A DNA stretch of 10,191 nt from Gammaproteobacteria bacterium. Lineage in GTDB: Bacteria; Pseudomonadota; Gammaproteobacteria; SZUA-229. Made by a program: the position numbers and the translations under genes. The notes beneath the pieces are model-generated. The model saw only the letters and a list, made by a program, of their open reading frames with translations. It did not search any database and was not told the origin of the DNA. Shown here in pieces: positions 1 to 6,414 of the stretch; within the stretch, counting starts at the first letter, position 1, and the number at the start of each line of letters is the position of its first letter. Where the stretch lies: positions 1 to 10,191 of the forward strand of contig JARFQK010000081.1 of the NCBI GenBank assembly GCA_029287815.1, read 5' to 3'.

Positions 1-250
1 GTGTCGTACCGGCTATCAGGCCATCGTCATTGATCGCATTCGCGCTTGTACCATCGATCAGTTGATAACCACCTTCCGCTGTCCAGCTGAATGCTCTGGG
101 CGGATATTGATCCGTATTGCTCGAGCCAACAATGACTCCAAAATTGTTGATCGCTTTAGGCGCAACATTGGCGCCGAGATCAGTCAATTGGTAGGCGCCA
201 GCACTATTCGCGATCACCAGTAGTGCGGTGGCGATCAGGAATTTCTTCAT
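1..250 (-). CDS. HAF-repeat secreted protein, N-terminal fragment (runs off left edge)
   Basis: Reading the minus strand from an ATG at 250 gives 83 open codons to the window edge, with no stop seen. Residues 1-19 form a classic signal peptide (MKK, then a hydrophobic stretch ending in SAGA), so the product is probably exported. The mature part shows two copies of an AIN-x-x-G-x-I-x-G motif, at about residues 33-43 and 72-82, 39 residues apart, with RAFSW between them. This spacing and motif resemble the HAF family of extracellular repeats, which probably form beta-propeller-like structures of unknown function. A GGGG run lies about 9 bases upstream of the start and could serve as ribosome binding site. 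The gene is divergent from hemG. Family assignment rests on only two repeats, so it is moderately sure; no specific function can be given. Confidence 0.7.
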   Translation of the reverse strand, partial: MKKFLIATALLVIANSAGAYQLTDLGANVAPKAINNFGVIVGSSNTDQYPPRAFSWTAEGGYQLIDGTSANAINDDGLIAGTT

Positions 251-438
251 TATCAAGACCCCATTGTTATTCTATTAGAAGCTTTATATTTGGGATCATT
301 TGAGAGTTGTGCCGAGATTATGTAGGAGACCTTGGGATTCGTCCATACCATGTGTCAGGAATATTGACATATATTTACGCAATTGTTGAACATACTCACC
401 CAGAGGCTATCGATCAGCCTTGCGCCCGCTTCATCAGG

Positions 439-444
439 TATAAT
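439..444 (+). promoter_or_regulatory. Candidate -10 element for hemG
   Basis: A perfect TATAAT hexamer lies about 100 bases before the hemG start on the plus strand. The bases 16-18 positions upstream are AGCCTT-like and do not resemble a -35 box, and there is no TGn extension. If used, it may need an activator. The leader would be roughly 90 bases and would carry both inverted repeats found upstream of hemG. This is a weak prediction. Confidence 0.3.
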
Positions 445-523
445 CTGGGGGCTGCCATCAGCGACTCTATGAGTGCCTCAGGCAAACATTGGCGGTAGCG
501 ATCTGTTACCGTGTGAACAAAGC

Positions 524-536
524 GTCATTTAATGAC
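524..536. repeat. 13-bp palindrome immediately upstream of hemG start
   Basis: GTCATT-T-AATGAC is a perfect inverted repeat with 6-base arms around a single base. It sits 11 bases before the ATG at 548 and 2 bases before the alternative ATG at 539, where a Shine-Dalgarno sequence would be expected but is absent. It could be an operator half-site pair or a small translational hairpin. By size alone it could also be chance. Confidence 0.35.
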
Positions 537-547
537 CAATGATAGAT

Positions 548-1075
548 ATGGCTGATATCCTCATCATTTACTCAACGACAGACGGCCACACCCTGGAGAT
601 CTGTCAGCACCTGAAGCAGGTCATTGAACGCAATGGCCATCACGTCAGCCTGCAGTCGATCGATGCTCCGACACGATTGGATCTGGACAACTTCGACAAG
701 ATTGTTGTTGGTGCGAGCATCCGCTATGGAAAGCACAGCAAAAGAGTCTACCAATTCATCGAAAAACACCAGCAGGTCATGGAACGCAAACCGAATGCTT
801 TCTTCTCAGTCAACCTGGTTGCGCGCAAACTGGAAAAACGCCAGCCACATACGAATCCTTATGTAAGAAAATTCCTTAAGGAAATCAGCTGGCAACCCAA
901 AGAGATGACAGTGTTTGCAGGCAAACTCAACTACCCGATCTATCGCTTCTGGGACCGGCAGATCATACGCTTCATCATGTGGATGACCAAAGGTCCGACC
1001 GACCCGACAACCGTGATCGATTATACTGACTGGGACCAGGTTGAATCATTTGCGCAGCTGGTCAGCGATATGTGA
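548..1075 (+). CDS. hemG: HemG-type menaquinone-dependent protoporphyrinogen IX dehydrogenase
   Basis: This enzyme oxidises protoporphyrinogen IX to protoporphyrin IX, the penultimate step of haem synthesis, passing electrons to the quinone pool at the inner membrane. The product is a single flavodoxin-like domain of 175 residues, close to the roughly 181 of E. coli HemG. The N-terminal IIYSTTDGHT segment is the FMN phosphate-binding loop, and GASIRYGKH (residues 55-63) follows the third strand. Residues 88-98, SVNLVARK-x-EKR and its continuation, match the long loop that separates HemG from ordinary flavodoxins. DYTDWDQV near the C-terminus also matches E. coli. I chose ATG 548 because it places the first strand as in E. 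coli HemG; an in-frame ATG at 539 adds three residues. Neither has a clear ribosome binding site. The gene converges on the porin gene, with a 35-base gap. Confidence 0.94.
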   Translation: MADILIIYSTTDGHTLEICQHLKQVIERNGHHVSLQSIDAPTRLDLDNFDKIVVGASIRYGKHSKRVYQFIEKHQQVMERKPNAFFSVNLVARKLEKRQPHTNPYVRKFLKEISWQPKEMTVFAGKLNYPIYRFWDRQIIRFIMWMTKGPTDPTTVIDYTDWDQVESFAQLVSDM

Positions 1076-1110
1076 ACACTAAGTCCTGGTGAGAAACGCG
1101 GGCTCGCCAG

Positions 1111-1845
1111 TTATATCGGCCTGGCGATCGAAAGAACCACACGGCCCGAACAAATGTCCAGACCGTCGCAGTCTTCTTTGGGGATGTTCGTATCGCTATA
1201 GGCCAGCTCGAACTCAAAACCTGCCAGCGCTTTCGTAATGCCGATTTTGGTGTCGGTATAGTCAAGACTGGTATCTTCCTCGAATGTCTGCCGGCCTATC
1301 GATAAATTCAGTCCGAAGTCTGCTGGCAGATGTAAGTAGAGCAGGCCGCTGAGGTAAGTGGCATCACCGCTGTTACCGAAATAGTCCGGCGAAAAGTATG
1401 CCTGCCCGGTTAATTCCGGCGCGAGTGGCAATTGATCAAAGCTATACCCCAGTGCCAGCAAGGCTTCCCAGTAATCATAATTCAGCGCTTCTTCGGCGCC
1501 GGGATAGGTGACAAGCTGAGCGCCGACTTCCCAACTGAGACCATTGTCAAGTTCATTGGCAAGTCCCGCGTAGTAATCGACTTCTATCGAAGCTTCCTGA
1601 ACCGTCTCGATTGCATCCACGTCAGCGTTTTCCCGAAATTTCACATTCGACGCCCAGATACCGGCATAGAAGCCGCTGTCATGTCCGTAGTCGAAAGAGC
1701 CCTGTATCGCCGGGTCGCCGTCCGTGTTCGAAATGCCTCGGAACACATAATCCGTTGCCATCATAACGGTGCCTGAAAACTCGGCTTGTGCCTGTGCTGC
1801 ACAAGTGATTAGCACTCCGATCGCAATGGCCCTGAAGCCGTTCAT
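1111..1845 (-). CDS. TorF-family putative outer-membrane porin (Gcw_chp)
   Basis: The 244-residue product starts with a signal peptide (about residues 1-21, ending AQAQA) and continues as a run of alternating polar and aromatic/hydrophobic segments typical of a small beta-barrel. The segment DYVFRGISNTDGDPAIQG near the N-terminus, followed by SGFYAGIWASNV, is the hallmark of the Gcw_chp/TorF family. Near the C-terminus there are two cysteines (EDCDGLDIC) followed by a terminal beta strand, VVLSIARPI, also usual for the family. It presumably sits in the outer membrane and may pass small solutes; the substrate is unknown. A GGAG ribosome binding site lies about 9 bases before the ATG (GCGGAGTAAGCTGGT). 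It follows the GGDEF-EAL gene after 98 bases on the same strand, so it could be the end of that transcript or separately transcribed. Family call is firm, function is not. Confidence 0.86.
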   Translation of the reverse strand: MNGFRAIAIGVLITCAAQAQAEFSGTVMMATDYVFRGISNTDGDPAIQGSFDYGHDSGFYAGIWASNVKFRENADVDAIETVQEASIEVDYYAGLANELDNGLSWEVGAQLVTYPGAEEALNYDYWEALLALGYSFDQLPLAPELTGQAYFSPDYFGNSGDATYLSGLLYLHLPADFGLNLSIGRQTFEEDTSLDYTDTKIGITKALAGFEFELAYSDTNIPKEDCDGLDICSGRVVLSIARPI

Positions 1846-1943
1846 ACCAGCTTACTCCGCTTTCCTATTGTTGTTTGCAAGGCTGGTGCCTGCCATCGAC
1901 AAGGGCAGAGCGTGCCGCCACTCGTCATGTTTCAAATGTTCGT

Positions 1944-4412
1944 TCACGCAAACCTCAATCGCCGATCGGCGAGCAGCGCAGTCATTTCGCTGGCTGGCAA
2001 CGGTGCGCAGAACAGGAAACCCTGAACAAAATCACATTTTCTGTCGAGCGCAATCTGAAGCTGAGTCTCCCTCTCGATGCCCTCGACCACGACGCGTAGC
2101 TCCAGGGTATGCGCCATGGCGGTAATGGCCCCGACAATCTCGGCATCGGCGGTCTTCTCGTCAATCTCTCGGACAAAGTCCCGATCGATCTTCAGCGTGT
2201 CGATCGGGAACCGTCGCAGATAGCTCAGCGATGAATAACCCGTACCAAAGTCATCCAGCGCAATCGTCACACCAATGGATTTGATCTCATCGAGCAGGCT
2301 CACGGCCGAGTCCGGGTCGCTCATGATCGCACTTTCGGTAATCTCGATTTCGAGGCATTCAGGTGGCAGCTGGCTTTCTGCGAGCGCTTCCCTGAGTATG
2401 GTCGCCACATCCTGTCTCGCCAGTTGTATGCTCGAAACGTTTACCGAAATCAGGTCGATAAGGAGGCCTGTTTTCTGCCAGGTGCGGGCTTGTCTGCAGG
2501 CTTCGTGGATCACCCATTCTCCGATGGGCAGGATCAGCCCTGACTTTTCGGCGAGCGGTATGAACTCATTGGGTGGTATCAGGCCATCCTCGGGATGACG
2601 CCAACGCAACAGCGCCTCGAGGCCGGCAATTTCCTGAGTTGTGCCACGGACCTGCGGCTGATAGTGCAGCTCGAACTGGTCCTGCTCGAGCGCGATGCGT
2701 AATCTTTTCTCGAGTTTGGCGCGTTCCTGTGCCGCAATGTTCATCGAACCTTCGAAATACTCGTACGCATTCTTGCCTTTGTCCTTGGCATGGTACATGG
2801 CGATATCCGCATGTTTGATCAGCTCGTCCGCGGTTGACCCGTCTGTCGGGTAGATTGTGATGCCGATACTCGCGCTTACATTACAATCATGTTCATCGAT
2901 CGCGATCGGCTTCGTTACCAGGTCAATCAGACGTTCGGCCACGATACCCGGTGCAAACTTGTCTTGAATGTCGGGCAGGAGCACGATGAATTCGTCCCCG
3001 CCCAGGCGCGCCAGTGTCTGGTTGGGCTCGCTCGATACCTGGTCCTGCACGATGAAATCGTTTTTTCGCAGGACACGGCTCAGTCGTTCCGCGATTTTCT
3101 GTAACAATACATCACCGACTTGGTGACCCATGGTGTCATTGATCTGTTTGAAATCGTCGAGGTCCAGGAAAAGCATTGCGAGCATTTGATCGTGTCTGCT
3201 TGCATCTTCGATCGAGCGGTCAAGAAAATCTTTGAACATGGTACGGTTGGGCAGGCCGGTCAGAGCGTCGTGATAGGCAAGGAAATGAATCTGTTGGTTC
3301 GAACGTTGCAGGCTGCCAGCCATATCCTCGAAGGCTGTCGTGAGTTCCCCGATCTCCTCGCTTGCATTTGACCGGTTTACTCGGACCGAGAGATTGCCAC
3401 TGCCAATTTCTCGCGCCAGAATGCGCACACGGTTGATCGGCCTGATTACCTGATGCTCTATCACGATCATGATGGAGAACATCGTCGCCAGGATCGTAAA
3501 TAGCGTAATGGCGGCGACCGCGATGGCGAGTTGATCGCTGATTTCGCGCAGTTCTTTCTCCGGTAACACGGCGTAGGCATTGAGGTCGCCCAGGAGAGCG
3601 CTCGCAGCGATAAATACGGGCTCTCCATTGACCGTCATCAACAGTGGCTGCGCTTGCGATTCCCCGTCTAGCCGCACCGCTCTGGCGATGGAATCAGCGA
3701 TAGTATCGCCGACTGGTCTTGTGGCGGATTGGAAATAGACATTTCCTTCCAAATCGGTCACAAACAAATAGCCGCCGTCGGTGATAACATGATGGTTAAC
3801 GAGTGACTCGAGTTCGTTCATGTCGATGGTCACGCCGACATAGCCGCGCAACCTGGGTGCGGCGCCGACAGGATCGACAGAGGGGTCGACCAGCTTCAGT
3901 TTTTTCCCGGCGAACAGCGAGATCTTCTGGTTATCGGGATTGCGGAAGATCGAGGTATAGACACCGTCGCCGGCTGACTGCAAAGCCCCGAACAGCTCGC
4001 TGCCACCTTCCTCATCATTGACGTTTTCGATGAAGGGACGTGTCAGGCGGACATCTTCATATCCATCCGGCAGAAAGATACGGAATTCGTAGTACTCGGG
4101 AAAGGCCTCCTGGTAAGCGGAAAATAGTCGCAATAGCGGTGCTTGCAGCAGCGTATAGCGTTCACCCTCGTCTTTGGTGAGGATGTACTTCTTTACGAGT
4201 GTTTGCTTTGACAGTAGCTCGACATTGCCCCGCGCTGTGTCAATATGTGTTTCCATGTGCTCGCGCAAATGATCGAGCAGCAACTGCATCTCTCCAAACA
4301 TGCGCTGCTCGGAAGACTCCCGCAGCTGGACGTAGGCGAACCAGCCAAGCCCAAGCAGCGACAACACAATGAGCGGAACGAGCATCAACGGAATCTTTGT
4401 GCGTAGCTTCAC
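1944..4412 (-). CDS. Membrane GGDEF-EAL cyclic-di-GMP enzyme, MbaA-like, with Cache-type periplasmic domain and HAMP
   Basis: The 822-residue product is a bifunctional-type c-di-GMP enzyme. Order: membrane helix (about 7-27), periplasmic sensor (about 28-293, with Cache-like YVGVTIDMNELESLV and GGYLFVTDLEGNVYF segments), second membrane helix (295-318), HAMP (320-372), GGDEF (376-550) and EAL (565-815). The cyclase motif is intact (GGDEF 471-475; metal Asp 417 in LDLDDF). The phosphodiesterase residues are all visible: E599 of EAL, N658, E690 and E693, D720/D721, K741, E777 and Q797. Both activities are therefore possible. The inhibitory-site RxxD (RKND, 449-452) is separated from GGDEF by 18 residues instead of the usual 5. 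The start is GTG, preceded by a GGGGCGG ribosome binding site. It lies 27 bases after the polyamine-binding gene, the same order as nspS-mbaA of Vibrio cholerae, so the periplasmic domain probably senses the binding protein. Confidence 0.96.
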   Translation of the reverse strand: MKLRTKIPLMLVPLIVLSLLGLGWFAYVQLRESSEQRMFGEMQLLLDHLREHMETHIDTARGNVELLSKQTLVKKYILTKDEGERYTLLQAPLLRLFSAYQEAFPEYYEFRIFLPDGYEDVRLTRPFIENVNDEEGGSELFGALQSAGDGVYTSIFRNPDNQKISLFAGKKLKLVDPSVDPVGAAPRLRGYVGVTIDMNELESLVNHHVITDGGYLFVTDLEGNVYFQSATRPVGDTIADSIARAVRLDGESQAQPLLMTVNGEPVFIAASALLGDLNAYAVLPEKELREISDQLAIAVAAITLFTILATMFSIMIVIEHQVIRPINRVRILAREIGSGNLSVRVNRSNASEEIGELTTAFEDMAGSLQRSNQQIHFLAYHDALTGLPNRTMFKDFLDRSIEDASRHDQMLAMLFLDLDDFKQINDTMGHQVGDVLLQKIAERLSRVLRKNDFIVQDQVSSEPNQTLARLGGDEFIVLLPDIQDKFAPGIVAERLIDLVTKPIAIDEHDCNVSASIGITIYPTDGSTADELIKHADIAMYHAKDKGKNAYEYFEGSMNIAAQERAKLEKRLRIALEQDQFELHYQPQVRGTTQEIAGLEALLRWRHPEDGLIPPNEFIPLAEKSGLILPIGEWVIHEACRQARTWQKTGLLIDLISVNVSSIQLARQDVATILREALAESQLPPECLEIEITESAIMSDPDSAVSLLDEIKSIGVTIALDDFGTGYSSLSYLRRFPIDTLKIDRDFVREIDEKTADAEIVGAITAMAHTLELRVVVEGIERETQLQIALDRKCDFVQGFLFCAPLPASEMTALLADRRLRFA

Positions 4413-4439
4413 TTACAAACCGCCCCGTATCGATCAGTC

Positions 4440-5510
4440 TCAATGTAAATTTTTTAGTCGAGCCATGCTCGTATTGCGCGTTTTGACGGCTCTGGGCACA
4501 AGTGGCTTGTAGGCCTCGCAGCGAGACAAAGTCTGCTTGTCCGGATATATCACCGGGTCTTCAAGAAACTCACTGGATAAGAGTTTTTCGGCCGCCAGGT
4601 TCGGGGTCGCGTAGTAAACGTACTCGGCGAGTCGCGCAGCGTTTTCGGGCTGATTCAGGAAATCGATGAACGCATAGGCCAGATCCTTGTTGTTGGAACT
4701 TTTCATAACGACAAGGTAATCGACCCAGAGATTGCCACCTTCGCTGGGCACAACGTAGTGAATGTCTTCGTTGTATTCCTGCAACATCAGTGCATCGCCG
4801 CTGAACATCATGGCCATCGCAACATCGCCTGTGACGATCGACGAGTTCTCATCCAGCACCATGTAGGTGTAGCTCTTAACGTAAGGGCGCTGCGCTAGCA
4901 GCACCTCGGTAGCCTCTTTGATTTGCTGATTATCGGCACTGTTGGCCGAATGACCCAATGCCTTCAACGCCATGCCGAGAATGTCGCGTTGCGAGCTCAG
5001 CATCGCAATTTGTCCGCGCAGCTCTTCAGCGGGCCTGAACAAGTCAAGCCAGCTTTGCGGCGGTGTTGTGACCAGATCCGATCGGTACGCGATCCCAAGC
5101 GTTCCCCAGAAGTAGGGCACTGCATAACCTTCCACTCCGTCGAAAGCTTGCAGCCACTTGCTATCGATATGCTCGAGGTTCGGGATTTGCTCCACAGTTG
5201 CGTCAGCCAGCCATGCTCTTTTCCGATAAGTGTCGACCATGGCCCCGTTCACAATCACCAGGTCAGCAGCGGTCCCTTCTGTCGCAATCAGCATCTCGTC
5301 GCGCAAGTCATCACTTTCATAAAATGTTTCGCGAAACTTGATGTTGTGTCGCTGCTCAAAAGCCGTGATCAGCTCGGGGTCCATATATTCAGACCAGTTC
5401 AGCAGCACCAGCTCACGTTGCTGGCTCGTGCCATACGCAGGTTTTTCTGTAACTATAAGCAGCAGTAGCGCGAGCCCTAAGGTGGCCTTGCCTGCAGTTT
5501 TTGCAAACAT
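4440..5510 (-). CDS. PotD/NspS-like periplasmic polyamine-binding protein
   Basis: The 356-residue product has a signal peptide (about 1-27) and aligns along its length with E. coli PotD, the spermidine-binding protein of an ABC importer. Matching landmarks are LNWSEY (37-42), VPYFWGT, MALKALG, SEGGNLWVDYL (256-266), ATPNLAAEKLL and the C-terminal YPD. By my alignment, the PotD ligand residues Trp34, Tyr37, Trp255, Asp257 and Tyr293 are kept as W39, Y42, W262, D264 and Y300. Ser83, Tyr85, Asp168 and Trp229 appear replaced by Asn88, Ala90, Ser172 and Phe236, and Glu171 by Asp, so the ligand may not be spermidine. No permease or ATPase gene lies nearby; instead a GGDEF-EAL gene follows after 27 bases. 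This fits a signalling receptor like NspS rather than a transporter part. A weak purine-rich ribosome binding site (GAGAACAAGAG) precedes the ATG. Binding-protein identity is firm, ligand and signalling role are inferred. Confidence 0.92.
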   Translation of the reverse strand: MFAKTAGKATLGLALLLLIVTEKPAYGTSQQRELVLLNWSEYMDPELITAFEQRHNIKFRETFYESDDLRDEMLIATEGTAADLVIVNGAMVDTYRKRAWLADATVEQIPNLEHIDSKWLQAFDGVEGYAVPYFWGTLGIAYRSDLVTTPPQSWLDLFRPAEELRGQIAMLSSQRDILGMALKALGHSANSADNQQIKEATEVLLAQRPYVKSYTYMVLDENSSIVTGDVAMAMMFSGDALMLQEYNEDIHYVVPSEGGNLWVDYLVVMKSSNNKDLAYAFIDFLNQPENAARLAEYVYYATPNLAAEKLLSSEFLEDPVIYPDKQTLSRCEAYKPLVPRAVKTRNTSMARLKNLH

Positions 5511-5688
5511 GCTCTTGTTCTCATCGTGTTGTCGGTTGTCCGGCGAAAGGTGCCTCTACTCGAGCGCGGCTCCCTGAGTTACAGCGTTCATGTCTATTCT
5601 CGCCATCGGCAGATTCGGAAACTTCTTGAGCTACCAGGATAAAATTTGTGCGGACTGACACTGAAAAGCCAGATGTAAGCGGGAAGCT

Positions 5689-5699
5689 GGGTCGGACCC
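5689..5699. repeat. 11-bp palindrome GGGTC-G-GACCC
   Basis: Perfect 5-base arms flank a single central base. It lies about 180 bases upstream of the polyamine-receptor start and could be a regulator site. It is short enough to be chance. Confidence 0.3.
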
Positions 5700-5721
5700 G
5701 GTAATGCCGGTTTTAATTTTT
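5698..5721 (+). terminator. Weak terminator-like hairpin on the plus strand
   Basis: CCGG-TAATG-CCGG is followed directly by TTTTAATTTTT. The stem is only four base pairs. No plus-strand gene lies upstream, so if it works it would stop antisense transcription before the FHA gene. Low confidence. Confidence 0.22.
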
Positions 5722-5752
5722 CGAAATGATTCAACGGGGCGATGCTATCAAT

Positions 5753-6100
5753 CTATCGAACGATTACAGCTGTCTCGGAAAGCGCTTCGCCTTTATCAGT
5801 GACAAGCTTGAAATCAGTCCAGGCGATACGAATGGTATCGAAGTTCTGTAATTGCTGGCGCTTGACCGGCGCTCCGTTGACAAACGTGCCGTTAGTACTG
5901 TCCAAATCCTCGATGAATATATCCATCAGCCCATCCATGTACTCGTTTGGGATCAGATCAATACGGGCATGGTTACCGCTTACCGCATCCTCCTCTAAGA
6001 CAATGTCATTGTCTTGCGCACGCCCGATTCTTACCGAGGTCTTGTCTAGCGGGAAGCTCTTGATCACGACATCTTCGACCAGCAACTGAAGCTCTGCCAC
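5753..6100 (-). CDS. FHA-domain protein (phosphothreonine reader)
   Basis: The 115-residue product is essentially one FHA domain, which binds phosphothreonine peptides. The signature residues are all present: IGR (25-27), SGNH (41-44), STNGT (68-72) and VNG (74-76). There is no signal peptide or membrane segment, so it should be cytoplasmic. The frame stays open upstream to 6352, but residues before the FHA fold do not look like protein. I therefore start at the GTG at 6100, which has a purine-rich AGAGAGAAA ribosome binding site and a promoter candidate at 6138-6165. FHA genes often sit beside Ser/Thr kinase genes; here only a decayed kinase tail remains just upstream. Its partner is unknown: possibly a kinase elsewhere in the genome. 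The domain is certain, the start fairly so. Confidence 0.87.
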   Translation of the reverse strand: MAELQLLVEDVVIKSFPLDKTSVRIGRAQDNDIVLEEDAVSGNHARIDLIPNEYMDGLMDIFIEDLDSTNGTFVNGAPVKRQQLQNFDTIRIAWTDFKLVTDKGEALSETAVIVR

Positions 6101-6137
6101 AATGTTTCTCTCTGTGAGTATTGAAAATACCTCTTTG

Positions 6138-6165
6138 AGTATAGGCTGGACTGGTCCTATTTCAA
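6138..6165 (-). promoter_or_regulatory. Sigma-70-type promoter candidate for the FHA gene
   Basis: On the minus strand, TTGAAA (6160-6165) and TATACT (6138-6143) are separated by 16 bases. Each hexamer matches its consensus at five of six positions. The start of transcription would fall near 6131, giving a leader of about 30 bases before the GTG at 6100. The -35 box overlaps the last codons and stop of the kinase remnant. Confidence 0.55.
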
Positions 6166-6318
6166 GGCGCTCAGCGCTGCGATCACCTCGGCAGTAGATT
6201 GATAACGATACTCCGGCTCCTGCTCCCGCAATTTCGTCAGTACAGCATCCAGCCGTTTTCCGGCCGCGGCGATTATCGAGAAGCCGATTGAGCGGTGCTT
6301 GGTGATACGTTGCGCCAT
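6157..6318 (-). pseudogene. Ser/Thr protein kinase remnant (C-terminal tail only)
   Basis: A 53-codon minus-strand frame ends in RLDAVLTKLREQEPEYRYQS and then TAEVIAALSALK before TAG. This closely resembles the last helices of bacterial Hanks-type Ser/Thr kinase domains, whose usual form is an L-D-x-L-L-x-K-x-x-x-x-x-P-x-x-R-Y-x-S-A-x-E pattern with an aL-x-x-L end. Just before it, a different frame reads YHQAPLNRL (6283-6306), like the HxxAPxPRLP linker preceding those helices, which suggests a frameshift near 6270. No ATP-binding loop, catalytic HRD or DFG motif occurs between here and the cyclase stop at 6415, so the catalytic part is gone. The FHA gene follows after 56 bases, the usual kinase-FHA arrangement. 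The match is by eye and short. Confidence 0.5.
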
Positions 6319-6414
6319 CACGGTTCAGGCTTCGTCCGCCGGCGTGCAACATTCGGGTTAGTCCTGCGCCTGCTCCCGTGATCCTGGTGAGAAAAGCAGG
6401 GTCGCAGCAAAGTA
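6319..6414. other. Spacer between cyclase stop and kinase remnant
   Basis: About 95 bases with no coding signal I can support. On the minus strand, the frame joined to YHQAPLNRL stays open and reads TRMLHAGGRSLNRDGAT, which could be a strongly decayed kinase segment, but this is too weak to call. No strong intrinsic terminator for the upstream cyclase operon is visible. Confidence 0.35.

Larger units (their letters stand above)
251..547. other. Divergent intergenic region between HAF-repeat gene and hemG
   Basis: About 290 bases separate two divergent genes and should hold both promoters. The stretch is AT-richer than its surroundings, especially 251-300 and 360-395. It contains a perfect TTGACA at 364-369 and a perfect TATAAT at 439-444 on the plus strand, but these are too far apart to form one promoter. 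Two short inverted repeats lie near hemG (493-511 and 524-536). A 63-codon reading frame from TTG at 307 to 498 has no ribosome binding site or recognisable motif, and I do not regard it as a gene. Confidence 0.6.
5511..5752. other. Intergenic region upstream of the polyamine-receptor operon
   Basis: This 242-base gap should hold the promoter of the minus-strand receptor/GGDEF-EAL operon and the end of the FHA transcript. I find no convincing sigma-70 promoter pair. A possible 16-codon minus-strand frame beginning at an ATG near 5607 has no ribosome binding site and is not called. The region carries an 11-bp palindrome (5689-5699) and a short GC hairpin followed by a T-rich tract reading on the plus strand (5698-5721). 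Confidence 0.5.

Noticed and set aside
364..392. TTGACA at 364-369 as part of a sigma-70 promoter
   Set aside because: No acceptable -10 hexamer 16-18 bases downstream; the perfect TATAAT at 439 is far too distant.
307..498. 63-codon plus-strand frame between the HAF-repeat gene and hemG
   Set aside because: TTG start, no ribosome binding site, no recognisable motif, and it overlaps the likely promoter region of hemG.
1105..1126. CGCCAG-(10)-CTGGCG inverted repeat at the hemG/porin convergence as a terminator
   Set aside because: Six-base stem without a T-tract on either strand and overlapping the porin stop codon; not enough for an intrinsic terminator call.
1890..1908. CTGCC-(9)-GGCAG inverted repeat after the GGDEF-EAL gene
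   Set aside because: Five-base stem, long loop and no T-tract in the minus-strand direction.
5557..5607. 16-codon leader-peptide-like frame upstream of the polyamine-receptor gene (minus)
   Set aside because: No ribosome binding site, no attenuator-like hairpin after it and no telling codon content.
6101..6352. N-terminal extension of the FHA gene to an upstream ATG at 6352
   Set aside because: The extra residues are Arg/Gly/Cys-rich with no domain, and they overlap the kinase remnant in another frame; the GTG at 6100 has a ribosome binding site and begins exactly at the FHA fold.
6219..6378. 10-base direct repeat CCTGCTCCCG at 6219 and 6369, 150 bases apart
   Set aside because: Too short to call a duplication; sequence around the copies diverges at once.
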